This document shows, piece after piece, positions 1 to 7,445 of a stretch of 64,000 bases of DNA. The stretch covers positions 62,001 to 126,000 of the forward strand of contig NZ_JAVDDV010000004.1 in NCBI RefSeq assembly GCF_030848565.1, given 5' to 3'. The notes beneath the pieces were generated by a model, which searched no databases, was not told the DNA's origin, and saw nothing but the letters and a program-made list of their open reading frames with translations. Every line of letters begins with the position of its first letter. Within the stretch, counting starts at the first letter, position 1. The position numbers and the translations under genes were made by a program. This DNA comes from Natronolimnohabitans sp. A-GB9. Lineage in GTDB: Archaea; Halobacteriota; Halobacteria; Halobacteriales; Natrialbaceae.

Positions 1-434
1 AGGACATGAGCGGTATCCGTGACGCTATCGAGTACGGGGCGTATATGAACCGCCGGTTGCACAAACTTCCGTTCCACAAGTTCGAGACGTTCGTCTCGTA
101 CAAGGCGATGTGGCGAGAGATTCCGACGGATGAAGTTGATGCCTACCACAACTCGAAGACGTGTTCGTGCTGTGGAGAACGCGGGTATCGACAAGGTCGG
201 CGGTTTCGGTGTACGAACGACGAGTGTGATGTGGGGCAAGACCACGCTGACCGGAATGCGTCGGTGAACATCGCGTGGCGTGAGAAGGCGAAACTTGACG
301 GTAACACGACGGATTACCGGACTCACAGAACCCAGCCGCAGGTTCGGTTGGTGCGTCTGTCCGGGTCGGGGCGTGTAAGCCGCCCAACCTCATCCCGCTC
401 GCTTGCCGAGCAGGGAGTGCTAGCGCAGGGCTGA
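1..434 (+). CDS. tnpB: TnpB (IS200/IS605 OrfB) C-terminal part, cut by window edge
   Basis: This is the C-terminal third of a TnpB RNA-guided nuclease of the IS200/IS605/IS1341 group. A four-Cys zinc ribbon is visible (CSCC near residue 53, then a CTNDEC pair), followed by the RuvC-III motif DHADRNAS, which supplies the last catalytic Asp. The reading frame is open to base 1. The codons just before the first Met read xAG-GAC, which fits the Glu-Asp of the RuvC-II block before SGIRD. The N-terminal two thirds, including the RuvC-I Asp, lie outside the window, so intactness cannot be judged. A tail of about 40 residues rich in Arg and Ser follows RuvC-III. No TnpA gene is visible. Confidence 0.85.
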   Translation, partial: DMSGIRDAIEYGAYMNRRLHKLPFHKFETFVSYKAMWREIPTDEVDAYHNSKTCSCCGERGYRQGRRFRCTNDECDVGQDHADRNASVNIAWREKAKLDGNTTDYRTHRTQPQVRLVRLSGSGRVSRPTSSRSLAEQGVLAQG

Positions 435-440
435 GGGAAT

Positions 441-470
441 TACAAAAGCCTCGGGCCACCGCGCCCGGGT
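441..470 (+). ncRNA. Candidate IS605 right end / omega-RNA 3' hairpin
   Basis: Immediately after the tnpB stop the sequence forms a GC-rich hairpin, CGGGC (452-456) pairing with GCCCG (463-467). In the IS200/IS605 family the guide RNA overlaps the 3' end of tnpB and ends at the transposon right end, and the flanking DNA supplies the guide. The position fits. The exact RNA ends and the element boundary cannot be seen, so this is an inference from position and the hairpin. Confidence 0.35.
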
Positions 471-487
471 TGTTTACGCGAACACGG

Positions 488-889
488 ATGAACGACTCGT
501 TCGACACGCTATACGGGGCGCTGAACCGACTCGACGAACTGACCGATCCGATCTATCTGGACGGAGCCGAGGAGAACCTCGGTGCGTGTCTGTACGCGCT
601 GGACAAGATGGCCGAGTCGGCCATGGAAACAGACGCCCTCGGCGAAGCACACCGCCATCGAAAACTCCGGACCGAGGTGGAAGCTGCCAGCGAGCGGGGT
701 GAAGTCGTTGCGATTCGCCGATCCGACGCGCTCCGACTGTCGGTAACGCTCCACCGGTACCGGGAGAAGCTTCGCGAGCGCGGCGACACGGCCGGGGCTG
801 CGGATATCGACCGGACGATTCGCGTTATCGACGGGCAACTCGAGGAGATGGCCGCCGAGACGGCACCGGGAGAGACGAACTGCTCGTAA
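488..889 (+). CDS. Hypothetical haloarchaeal protein, helical
   Basis: A 133-residue soluble acidic protein that I do not recognise. The ATG at 488 is preferred over a TTG 18 bases upstream that lies beside the transposon end. Charged and small residues in heptad-like patterns suggest a bundle of helices. No metal-binding or catalytic motif is visible; there are single Cys residues near positions 34 and 132. It stands alone between the tnpB remnant and the thioesterase gene. Codon use and acidity match the chromosome, so it looks like a host gene and not transposon cargo. Confidence 0.6.
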   Translation: MNDSFDTLYGALNRLDELTDPIYLDGAEENLGACLYALDKMAESAMETDALGEAHRHRKLRTEVEAASERGEVVAIRRSDALRLSVTLHRYREKLRERGDTAGAADIDRTIRVIDGQLEEMAAETAPGETNCS

Positions 890-979
890 CTGCCCCTTCG
901 ACGAGTCTTCCGAAACCGTTGCAGTAGACGCATGCGTTCAGTGAGTGTCTTCTTGACCCCCTCGTGCGAAGTGAGCCGT

Positions 980-1423
980 ATGCCGACGATCCTCGAGACG
1001 CACATCGAGAACCGATTTCGCGTCCAGCCAAACCACGCGAACAACAACGACACGCTCCACGGCGGGAACTTGATGAAGTGGCTCGACGAGGTCGCTGCGA
1101 TGTCGGCGATGCGATTCGCCGGCGAGACCTGTGTCACCGCACGCGTCAACGAACTCGACTTCGAGCGCCCGATCGGGATCGGCGATACGGCCGTCGTCGA
1201 GGCCTTCGTCTACGAGGCGGGCCGGACGAGCGTCCACGTCGGTCTTCGAGCCTGGCGCGAAGAACCCAGAAGCGGCGAGACCGAACGGACGACCGAGTCG
1301 TCGTTTACGTTCGTCGCGATCGACGACGACGGCACCGCGGTTCCCGTCCCGGAACTGTCAGTCGAGTCCGAGCGTGGACGGGAGCTTCGAGAGCGAATGC
1401 TCGAGGTCGACGAAAACCTGTAG
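980..1423 (+). CDS. Acyl-CoA thioesterase, hot-dog fold (YciA/BFIT type)
   Basis: A 147-residue single hot-dog domain that should hydrolyse acyl-CoA thioesters in the cytoplasm. The active-site helix shows the family pattern N-H-A-N...LHGG-x-LMKWLDE near residues 17-36, with the Asp of LDE as general base candidate. The core strand ELDFERPI and the segment GRTSVHVGL complete the fold. The ATG at 980 gives the usual length; an upstream in-frame start at 932 would add 16 residues without family similarity. It converges with the CorC-like gene, with only two bases between the stop codons. Confidence 0.85.
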   Translation: MPTILETHIENRFRVQPNHANNNDTLHGGNLMKWLDEVAAMSAMRFAGETCVTARVNELDFERPIGIGDTAVVEAFVYEAGRTSVHVGLRAWREEPRSGETERTTESSFTFVAIDDDGTAVPVPELSVESERGRELRERMLEVDENL

Positions 1424-1425
1424 GA

Positions 1426-2826
1426 TCAGTCCCTCGCCACCGACTCCTCGTCCGCCTCGACTTCCGTTTCGTCGGGCTCGGGCTCGGGTGGCTCCTCGAG
1501 TTTCCGCAGGCGAGCCTTCATGATCCGGGTGTTCTCGACGTTCTCGACGGTGATGCGGACGCCGTCGTAGGTGATCTCCTCGCCCTCCTCGACGAGCCGG
1601 CCCGCGCGGTTGAAGATGAAACCGGCGATGGTCTCGAACTCCTCGCCCTCGGGGAGGTCGATCTCGAGGGATTCGTTGACGTCCTCGATGTTGACCTCGC
1701 CGCGGACGATGACGGTCCGCTCGTCGAGGGACTCGATCGGCTCTTCCTCGCCGGATTTGAGGATCTCGCCGACGATCTCTTCGATCATGTCCTCGACGGT
1801 CACCAGCCCCTCGGTGGTGCCGAACTCGTCGATGACGATCGCCATGTGCATCCGGTTTTCGCGCATCTCGGTCAGCAGTTCGTCGACGTTTTTCGACTCG
1901 GGGACGTGTAACGTCGGCTGAATGAGATCCTCGAGTTCGAGGTCTTCGGCGTCGGTCTCGCCGTAGTTGAGATCACGGACGAGATCGCGGATGTGGACGA
2001 CGCCCTGGACGTTGTCGAGACTGCCTTCGTAAACTGGCACGCGGGCGTGGCCACTCTGAATACAGGTCTCGATCGCCTCGTCGATGTCGGCGTCTTTGGG
2101 GACGGCAGTCATGTCCAGCCGAGGCGTCATCACCTCCTTGACGATCGTATTGTTAAAGCGGAAGATCCGCTGGAGCATCTCGTGTTCTTCCTCCTCTAAG
2201 ACGCCCTCGCGTTCGCCGGACTCGATCATCTCCTGGATCTCGTCGCGGGTGACGTAGGGAGATTCGATGGCGCCCGTCGAACCCGTGAGTTTGTTGACCT
2301 GCCGCGTGAGGTAGTCGAAGAGGACGATCAGCGGGTAGAGCAGGTACTCCGTGGCCTTCAGCGGCTTCGAGATACGGATCGCCCACGACTCGGTGTTCTC
2401 GACCGCGTAGGATTTGGGGACGCTCTCACCGAACAGAAGGACGATGGCCGTGATTCCGAACGTCGCCAGCAGGACGGCCTCGAGCCCGCCGAAATAGAGT
2501 CCGAGCAGTGCCGTCGCGATCGAGGACATCGCGATGTTGACGATGTTGTTACCGACCAGAATCGTCACCAGCAGCCGGTGTGGGTCGTCCTTGAGCGCCT
2601 TGACTAGCGCCGCGCCCGGCACCTCGTCTTCGACCATCCCCTCGATGCGGTGTTTCGGGAGGTTGAACATCGCAATCTCCGAGGAGGAGAAGAAGCCGGA
2701 GAGCCCGATGAGGACGACGACGGCGAGGGCGCCGAGAATCGTCACCGTCGACTGCGCTAGCTCGAGTCCGACGACCGGGACTTCGTAGACGGCAAACACG
2801 ACCTCGAGGGGCGGAGAAAACGCCAT
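1426..2826 (-). CDS. CNNM/CorC-type membrane protein (DUF21, CBS pair, CorC_HlyC)
   Basis: A 466-residue membrane protein of the CNNM/CorC family, whose members are linked to Mg2+ and other divalent cation efflux. Order of domains: a DUF21 transmembrane module (about residues 20-190, with the family motif SGFFSSSEIAMFNL and the ESVPKSYA turn), a CBS pair that may bind adenosine nucleotide (about 210-335, beginning VMTPRLDMTAVP), and a C-terminal CorC_HlyC transporter-associated domain (about 350-435) followed by an acidic Glu-rich tail. Length is normal for the family. It is divergent from the glutaredoxin gene, with about 120 bases between them for both promoters. Confidence 0.9.
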   Translation of the reverse strand: MAFSPPLEVVFAVYEVPVVGLELAQSTVTILGALAVVVLIGLSGFFSSSEIAMFNLPKHRIEGMVEDEVPGAALVKALKDDPHRLLVTILVGNNIVNIAMSSIATALLGLYFGGLEAVLLATFGITAIVLLFGESVPKSYAVENTESWAIRISKPLKATEYLLYPLIVLFDYLTRQVNKLTGSTGAIESPYVTRDEIQEMIESGEREGVLEEEEHEMLQRIFRFNNTIVKEVMTPRLDMTAVPKDADIDEAIETCIQSGHARVPVYEGSLDNVQGVVHIRDLVRDLNYGETDAEDLELEDLIQPTLHVPESKNVDELLTEMRENRMHMAIVIDEFGTTEGLVTVEDMIEEIVGEILKSGEEEPIESLDERTVIVRGEVNIEDVNESLEIDLPEGEEFETIAGFIFNRAGRLVEEGEEITYDGVRITVENVENTRIMKARLRKLEEPPEPEPDETEVEADEESVARD

Positions 2827-2947
2827 TGATGTCGAGCATAACGGCCGGATCGGTTAACCGTTTACCATTTTCCCGTTTCGTGCCGGGTTCGAGGCCCAAC
2901 CCGCCGGCGACGACACGTTTACCCGCTCGTTTCTCGAACACCGTCGT

Positions 2948-3271
2948 ATGGGAGCATCCGCCAGCAACGCCGGTGGCGCACAGATCACGTTCTACCGGCT
3001 CCAGGGCTGTCCGTACTGCGAGCGCGTCACCCGACTGCTCGAGGCCTACGACCTCGCGTACCGATCGCGGTTCGTCGACGCGATGCACTCCGAGCGCGAC
3101 GTCGTCAAACGCGTCGCGGGCGTCCGATCGGTGCCCGTCATCGTCGACGCGGAGACCGGTGTCACGATGGCCGAGAGTGCGAACATCGTCGACTACCTCG
3201 AGTCGACCTACGGAGACGGAACGGCCGCGGAGACGGACGCAACCGCGGCTGAAACCGGGGGTGAGGACTGA
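2948..3271 (+). CDS. Glutaredoxin / GST-N-like thioredoxin-fold protein
   Basis: A 107-residue thioredoxin-fold protein. The active site is CPYC (near residues 23-26), the cis-Pro appears in RSVPVIV, and GVTMAESANIVDYLES is the usual thiol-binding end of glutaredoxins and GST N-terminal domains. It should act as a dithiol oxidoreductase in the cytoplasm; haloarchaea lack glutathione, so the physiological thiol may be gamma-glutamylcysteine or a protein (established for the group, not seen here). Its stop overlaps the next start (TGATG), so the two genes are translationally coupled. Confidence 0.85.
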   Translation: MGASASNAGGAQITFYRLQGCPYCERVTRLLEAYDLAYRSRFVDAMHSERDVVKRVAGVRSVPVIVDAETGVTMAESANIVDYLESTYGDGTAAETDATAAETGGED

Positions 3272-3786
3272 TGCCGGACTTCGACGTCATCGACTTCGAC
3301 GCCGCAGACTCCCCCGGACGGGGAGAGACGGCGCCCGACTTCACGCGACCGCTGGTCACCGACGAGTTCTGGGAGGACCGCAGCCTCTCCGACGTCGTCG
3401 CCGACGAGGGCCGGACGATCCTCGTGTTCACGTCGATGATCGGCGCCTACACCAGCAAGTACGTCTGGGACGAACTCGCCGAGCGCGACTGGTTCGACCG
3501 CGCCGACCGCATCGTCGGACTCTCGGCGGCGACGCCGTACGCCATCTCCGCGTTCCTCGACGACAACGACCACCCGTTCGCCGTCTTCGCCGACCCGGCG
3601 AACGACGTCGCCGGCGAGTACGGGATCGTTCACGACCTCGACGGAATGGAGGGGATCAGCGAACCACGCATGGCCGTTTTCGTCCTCGAGCCCGACCTGA
3701 CCGTCGCTGACGCGTGGGTCGCCGACGAGTGGCCCGAGTTCCCGCCCTACGACGACCTCGAGGAACGGTTCGGACTCGAGGCGTAG
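3271..3786 (+). CDS. Peroxiredoxin-fold protein lacking the peroxidatic Cys
   Basis: A 171-residue AhpC/TSA-like redoxin. The fold is readable: GETAPDF at the start, a strand TILVFTSMIGAYTSK where peroxiredoxins have P-G-x-F-T-x-x-C, then FAVFADPANDVAGEYGI and the late strand MAVFVLEPDLTVADAW. No cysteine occurs anywhere in the protein, so a thiol peroxidase reaction is not possible. It is coupled to the glutaredoxin by a one-base overlap. A structural or regulatory partner role, or a cofactor-independent activity, is only a guess. Confidence 0.75.
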   Translation: MPDFDVIDFDAADSPGRGETAPDFTRPLVTDEFWEDRSLSDVVADEGRTILVFTSMIGAYTSKYVWDELAERDWFDRADRIVGLSAATPYAISAFLDDNDHPFAVFADPANDVAGEYGIVHDLDGMEGISEPRMAVFVLEPDLTVADAWVADEWPEFPPYDDLEERFGLEA

Positions 3787-3854
3787 TCGCACGGCGTCGT
3801 CGCCCTCGGAGCAGACGATACATTTTTTGCCGCGATGAGCCGAGTTGGAGCCGA

Positions 3855-4439
3855 ATGAGCGAACTCGACCGTGCGGCGGCCGCGATCGAAGCGGGGGAAC
3901 TCGTCGTCTACCCCACCGAAACCGTCTACGGCCTCGCCGGGGCCGCGCTCGACGCCGACGCCGTCGAACGAGTGTTCGAGGTGAAGGGACGGGACCGATC
4001 GAAGCCGATCTCCGTTGCCGTCCCGTCGGTGCCGTCGGCGCTGCAACACGTCCGCGCGACCGAGCGAGAACGTCGGTTCATGGCGACGTTTCTCCCCGGT
4101 CCCGTGACGGTCCTCTGTCGTCGCCGCGAGGACGTTCCGGACGCGCTCACCGCGGGCAACGACCGGGTCGGCGTTCGCGTTCCGGACCACGACCTCGCGC
4201 TGGCGCTCTGTGAGCGGGCCGGGACGCCGATCACGTCGACGAGCGCCAACGTTAGCGGCCGAAAGAGCGTTCGCCGCCTCGAGGACCTCGATCCCGAAAT
4301 CCGCGACGCAGCCGCGGTCGTGCTGGACGGCGGTCGGACCGAGGGGACGGAGAGTACCGTCGTCGACGTCTCGACGGAGACGATCCACCGGCGCGGCGCA
4401 CTGGCCGACGAGATCGAACGCTGGTTCACGACGCGGTGA
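3855..4439 (+). CDS. sua5: L-threonylcarbamoyladenylate synthase (Sua5/YciO/YrdC)
   Basis: A 194-residue YrdC-domain protein. It makes threonylcarbamoyl-AMP from threonine, bicarbonate and ATP for the universal t6A37 modification of ANN-decoding tRNAs. Family motifs are visible: VVYPTETVYGLAGAAL near residue 20, KGRDRSKPISVAVPS, FLPGPVTVL, GVRVPDH and TSTSANVSG. It has the short single-domain form, without the Sua5 C-terminal domain. The ATG at 3855 is chosen because it starts directly before the first helix; the open frame upstream runs back into the redoxin gene. Confidence 0.9.
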   Translation: MSELDRAAAAIEAGELVVYPTETVYGLAGAALDADAVERVFEVKGRDRSKPISVAVPSVPSALQHVRATERERRFMATFLPGPVTVLCRRREDVPDALTAGNDRVGVRVPDHDLALALCERAGTPITSTSANVSGRKSVRRLEDLDPEIRDAAAVVLDGGRTEGTESTVVDVSTETIHRRGALADEIERWFTTR

Positions 4440-4510
4440 CGCCGCGTCTCTTCTTTTCGAGCGACTACCCTGACCCGCCGGTGACCCGCCCCGTACCGCT
4501 CGCGCGAAAG

Positions 4511-4870
4511 TCAGTCCGCCGCCTGGTCGTGATCCGCCGTTCCCTGTGGGTTGCCGCGAGCGCCGGACAGAAGATCGAGCGCCTGTCGCGGCAGCGATTC
4601 GACGAACCGAAGAATCGCTTTCGGACCGGTTACGGGTCCCGGTGCCCGGTAGAACGCGATCAGCGACCACATCGTCGCGACGCCGATGGAGCCCGCCGCA
4701 GAGAAGGTCATACCCATCGTCGCGTAGGTGAACGCGTAGATCGCCCCGATCGTCATCGACGGCACGCTCGAGCCGAGTGGCACACACGCACTCGAGTTTC
4801 GAGCCGTCGGTGCGAGGAACGCGATCGAGAGGACGCTACCAGCCAGGAAGATGAAGTCTTGCCACATCAT
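4511..4870 (-). CDS. Small membrane protein, unknown function
   Basis: A 119-residue protein with about three hydrophobic segments (near residues 5-22, 37-58 and 60-75), followed by a polar tail with basic residues. Two consecutive ATG codons allow a start at 4870 or 4867. A TATA-like stretch centred near 4899 lies about 29 bases upstream, which fits a leaderless message from 4870. I do not recognise the family. It converges with sua5 and its C-terminal tail is probably cytoplasmic by the positive-inside rule. Confidence 0.6.
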   Translation of the reverse strand: MMWQDFIFLAGSVLSIAFLAPTARNSSACVPLGSSVPSMTIGAIYAFTYATMGMTFSAAGSIGVATMWSLIAFYRAPGPVTGPKAILRFVESLPRQALDLLSGARGNPQGTADHDQAAD

Positions 4871-5017
4871 CGGTAAAACTCATTACTCGGACTCGAGTAA
4901 AAGTCTCTCGGTATCGGCTTGGCCTGACGATCGAAACGTCCGAATACGTTAGTTTCAGGCGCCATTAGCTGTGTTTTCCGTTCGCACGAATTTCCTCGAT
5001 CACGCTGGATCGCCCCG

Positions 5018-5704
5018 TCAGTCGAGTCTCAGCAGCGACCGAAGCGTCCGCGTCCGGACGCCACATTGGGCGGCGAACTCGCAGGCGTCGCACTTGGCCC
5101 GGTTATCGATTCTGGCTGGCGGGCCATCGAGTTCACGCACCGTCCGCAGCGTCCGGCGATACCGGGCTTTTCGACGGGTCGTCAGGTCGACCGAGCGGAT
5201 CTCGCCGTAGGCGGGATACTCGAGCCACGCCCGGGTGACCCGCTGTTGGTGTTCCCAGGCCAGCGCCTTCGCGGCCGCGACGGCGTGGACCGACTGCGCC
5301 TCCCAGACGCCTTCGTCGGGCGGTTCACCGGTCGAAATCAGGACGGGCTCGAGCGGATCCTCGAGGACCTTGTGAACGATCCCGCGACAGTGGCGACCGG
5401 TTGCGAGGACGCCTCTCGCTTCGGGCTCTCGGAACTGGTCCCACCGACCGCACTCGACGAGTCGATCGCGGGTCGCTCGCAGTCGGTCCCGGTACCGACC
5501 CGCGGCGACGGCGATCGGTTCGGACTCGAGGGCGCCAGCAGGCGACTCGAGCAATTCATCATATCGATACGCGAGCGCGCGTATCGACTCGACCGCCGGT
5601 GGCGGCTCCCGGTCGTACTCGTCGTCGGTTCGCTGGTAGTAACACTTCCGCGGGCAGTAGGCGGCCGTCCGCAGGTCGCTGAAAGGGACGCGAGCTCGAG
5701 ACAC
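5018..5704 (-). CDS. Stand-alone Cas4-like protein (DUF83) with degraded nuclease motifs
   Basis: A 228-residue protein of the RecB/Cas4 group. The four Fe-S cysteines are kept: one in TAAYCPRKCYYQ near residue 18 and three in a C-x2-C-x5-C group (AKCDACEFAAQCG) near residue 210. The nuclease centre is not. The usual GxxD is GIVH, the following (D/E)xK strand reads VLISTGE, and the Q-x-x-x-Y helix has Gln but no Tyr. The GTG start at 5704 is chosen because a TATA box (5727-5734) sits about 26 bases upstream, giving a leaderless message. There is no CRISPR array or other cas gene nearby. It likely binds DNA or acts structurally and does not cleave. Confidence 0.75.
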   Translation of the reverse strand: MSRARVPFSDLRTAAYCPRKCYYQRTDDEYDREPPPAVESIRALAYRYDELLESPAGALESEPIAVAAGRYRDRLRATRDRLVECGRWDQFREPEARGVLATGRHCRGIVHKVLEDPLEPVLISTGEPPDEGVWEAQSVHAVAAAKALAWEHQQRVTRAWLEYPAYGEIRSVDLTTRRKARYRRTLRTVRELDGPPARIDNRAKCDACEFAAQCGVRTRTLRSLLRLD

Positions 5705-5724
5705 GGACGGTCTGGCCGTCCCTT

Positions 5725-5736
5725 GGTATAAAAAGC
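5725..5736 (-). promoter_or_regulatory. TATA box for the Cas4-like gene
   Basis: Read on the minus strand, TTTTTATACC lies with its centre about 26 bases before the GTG at 5704. This spacing places the transcript start at the start codon itself and is the reason for preferring that start over the longer open frame that begins at 5845. Confidence 0.6.
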
Positions 5737-5903
5737 CTCGTCCAAAAACGGAGGACGCGTAGCTATCCGCGAGTTGAATATCTGTGCTGTATGCCGTAGA
5801 CGATTGTACCGAGCGCGAGCGAAGCGAGCGCTCGGCTTTTTTCATCGAAGTTTTTGCTCGAGCGGTCGGCCTTCGGCCGACCCGAGAGGAACAAGTTCGG
5901 TTC

Positions 5904-6497
5904 TTAGAACTCCACGTCCGTCTCCATGCCCTCCGTCGCGTCCTCGAGGCCGTCTTCGCGGACGTCGGTGGTCATGCGCTCGGAGAGTTCGGAGTCGGCG
6001 AGGACGCTGTCGAACTCGTCGCGGTAGCGGTCGTTTGCGGTCCGGGACTCGTCTTCGGCGGCGGCGATGCGGCGGTAGCGCCGAATCTGAGTTTCGTCGA
6101 CGTCGTACTCGTCGGCGAGGGTGGCGTCGTCCTCCTCGCGGTTGCGGATCGCCGCGAGGTCGACCTCGTCGGCGTCGTCCTCGTCGACGAGGTGCAACGC
6201 CATTCGGGCTTCGAAGACGGTTTCGGGCTCGACGCCGAGCGCGTCGGCGATCTCGGCGTCGCTGTCGCCTTCGTAGAAGGACTTCGCGACCGTGATGAGC
6301 TCGTCGTCCGACAGCGAGACGTCGTCGAACCCGTACCGTTCGCGCATCTGCTGGACGACGCTCTCGAGGCGCTCTTCGGTCGACCGCTCGTCGCGCTCGA
6401 GCGACCCGCGGGTGTCTTCTTGCGATTCGGTGACGGTCTCTTCGCCGTCGGTGACGTCGGTGAAGATATCTCGGAGTTCCTCGGTTTTGTCGTTCAT
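5904..6497 (-). CDS. Conserved haloarchaeal helical/HTH-like protein (conditioned medium-induced protein 4 type)
   Basis: A 197-residue, very acidic soluble protein. The middle part (about residues 65-150) contains two helix-turn-helix-like repeats, LITVAKSFYEGDSDAEIADA and DDATLADEYDVDETQIRRY, of the kind seen in resolvase-type HTH regions. The N-terminus (ELRDIFTDVTDGEETVTESQ) is conserved in haloarchaea, where I recall the name conditioned medium-induced protein 4; this is from memory. TTAAATAG (6521-6530, minus strand) lies about 29 bases upstream, so the message is probably leaderless. A DNA-binding or regulatory role is inferred. Confidence 0.7.
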   Translation of the reverse strand: MNDKTEELRDIFTDVTDGEETVTESQEDTRGSLERDERSTEERLESVVQQMRERYGFDDVSLSDDELITVAKSFYEGDSDAEIADALGVEPETVFEARMALHLVDEDDADEVDLAAIRNREEDDATLADEYDVDETQIRRYRRIAAAEDESRTANDRYRDEFDSVLADSELSERMTTDVREDGLEDATEGMETDVEF

Positions 6498-6794
6498 GAG
6501 TGGACACTCCCGACGGGCGGCTATTTAAGGCTGTTGCCGTGTAGCCTTGGTACGGATGCGGACACTATCGAGGTGTCACCGGGCTCGAAAACGCGCGAGA
6601 ATCGTAACCTGCGTTCGACGTCGTAAGCGTTGCCATAGCCGAAAATCCCTTCCACGGCTCAGTCGATCATTCGAGTTCGCCGGGACGGACTGGGGACGTC
6701 TACTCATTCTTGATCCGTACTACGACGACGGCGAACGTGATTGTTGCCCAGTTCAAAATTTTTATTTATGTAATATTCGGATTAATGTATACGA

Positions 6795-7379
6795 ATGGAC
6801 GAAGTGTTTGTCGCTGGGCTCGGCGCACAAATAGTGCTACTCGTCGGTATCGTCGGAACGGTGGTCAGCGACTCGTTTTCCTTTTGGCCGCCGGGCGACA
6901 GAGACTGGCGCTTCTGGACGTACTGGACGGCGAGTACGATCTTCACCGGATCGGTTCTGGTGCTCGCGGTTCTGAATAGCGGGACCCTCGCGATACCACT
7001 GTGGATCAGATACGCCGGCGGTGCCGTTCTCGCGTTCAGTGTGGTATTCACTGCGGTCTCGGCGTACTATATTCGAACCGCAACGCTCGGACTCGAGGGG
7101 CAGTTGTACACCGGCGGTGCGTACCGATACACGCGGAATCCACAGTACGTCGGGTTCATCGGGGTCGCAGTGGGACTGATAGCGACGGCGGCCGCGGAGC
7201 TACTCGTTCCGCTGTTGACGCTCTGTATTGCCTGGCTGTGGATCCACCCTCGTCCCGAGGAAACGTGGTTGGCAGAGCAGTACGGGGGCGAGTACGAGGA
7301 ATACTGCGAAAACGTTCCCCGATTCGTCGACAGTCGGACCTTCCGTCGGCTTCTCGAGGACGTGCAAGACCGGAGCTGA
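6795..7379 (+). CDS. Membrane methyltransferase of the ICMT/phospholipid methyltransferase family
   Basis: A 194-residue integral membrane protein with about five hydrophobic segments. The C-terminal half carries the isoprenylcysteine carboxyl methyltransferase/PEMT signature: GGAYRYTRNPQYVGFIG near residue 110, then HPRPEETWLAEQYGGEYEEYCENVPRF near 155-180, which forms the SAM site at the membrane face. Known members methylate prenyl-cysteine, phospholipid or other lipid-like acceptors; the acceptor here is unknown. A TATA-like TTTTTATTTATG (6759-6770) precedes it. It opens the AT-richer island with two UbiA genes, a P450 and a phosphoribosyltransferase. Confidence 0.8.
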   Translation: MDEVFVAGLGAQIVLLVGIVGTVVSDSFSFWPPGDRDWRFWTYWTASTIFTGSVLVLAVLNSGTLAIPLWIRYAGGAVLAFSVVFTAVSAYYIRTATLGLEGQLYTGGAYRYTRNPQYVGFIGVAVGLIATAAAELLVPLLTLCIAWLWIHPRPEETWLAEQYGGEYEEYCENVPRFVDSRTFRRLLEDVQDRS

Positions 7380-7404
7380 GCCGAACGGTGATCGAGCCAT
7401 CAAT

Positions 7405-7438
7405 AATCATTAATAATATAAATGATTGATTTATATCT
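7405..7438 (+). promoter_or_regulatory. Dyad overlapping the promoter of the first UbiA gene
   Basis: AATCATT (7405-7411) and AATGATT (7421-7427) form a perfect 7-base inverted repeat around AATAATATA. The AT-rich core is centred about 28 bases before the ATG at 7446, exactly where the TATA box of a leaderless gene should be. A protein binding the dyad would compete with TBP, so this looks like an operator. The assignment is from spacing and symmetry only. Confidence 0.45.
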
Positions 7439-7445
7439 ATAGCAC

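Noticed and set aside
5018-5704. CRISPR-Cas locus
   Set aside because: Only the Cas4-like gene is present. No repeat array, Cas1, Cas2 or effector gene was found, so it is not called a CRISPR system.
5774-6626. Long open frames on the plus strand opposite the 5904-6497 gene
   Set aside because: They are GC-rich shadows of the minus-strand gene, without acidic haloarchaeal composition or start signals; the minus-strand gene has a TATA box at the right distance.
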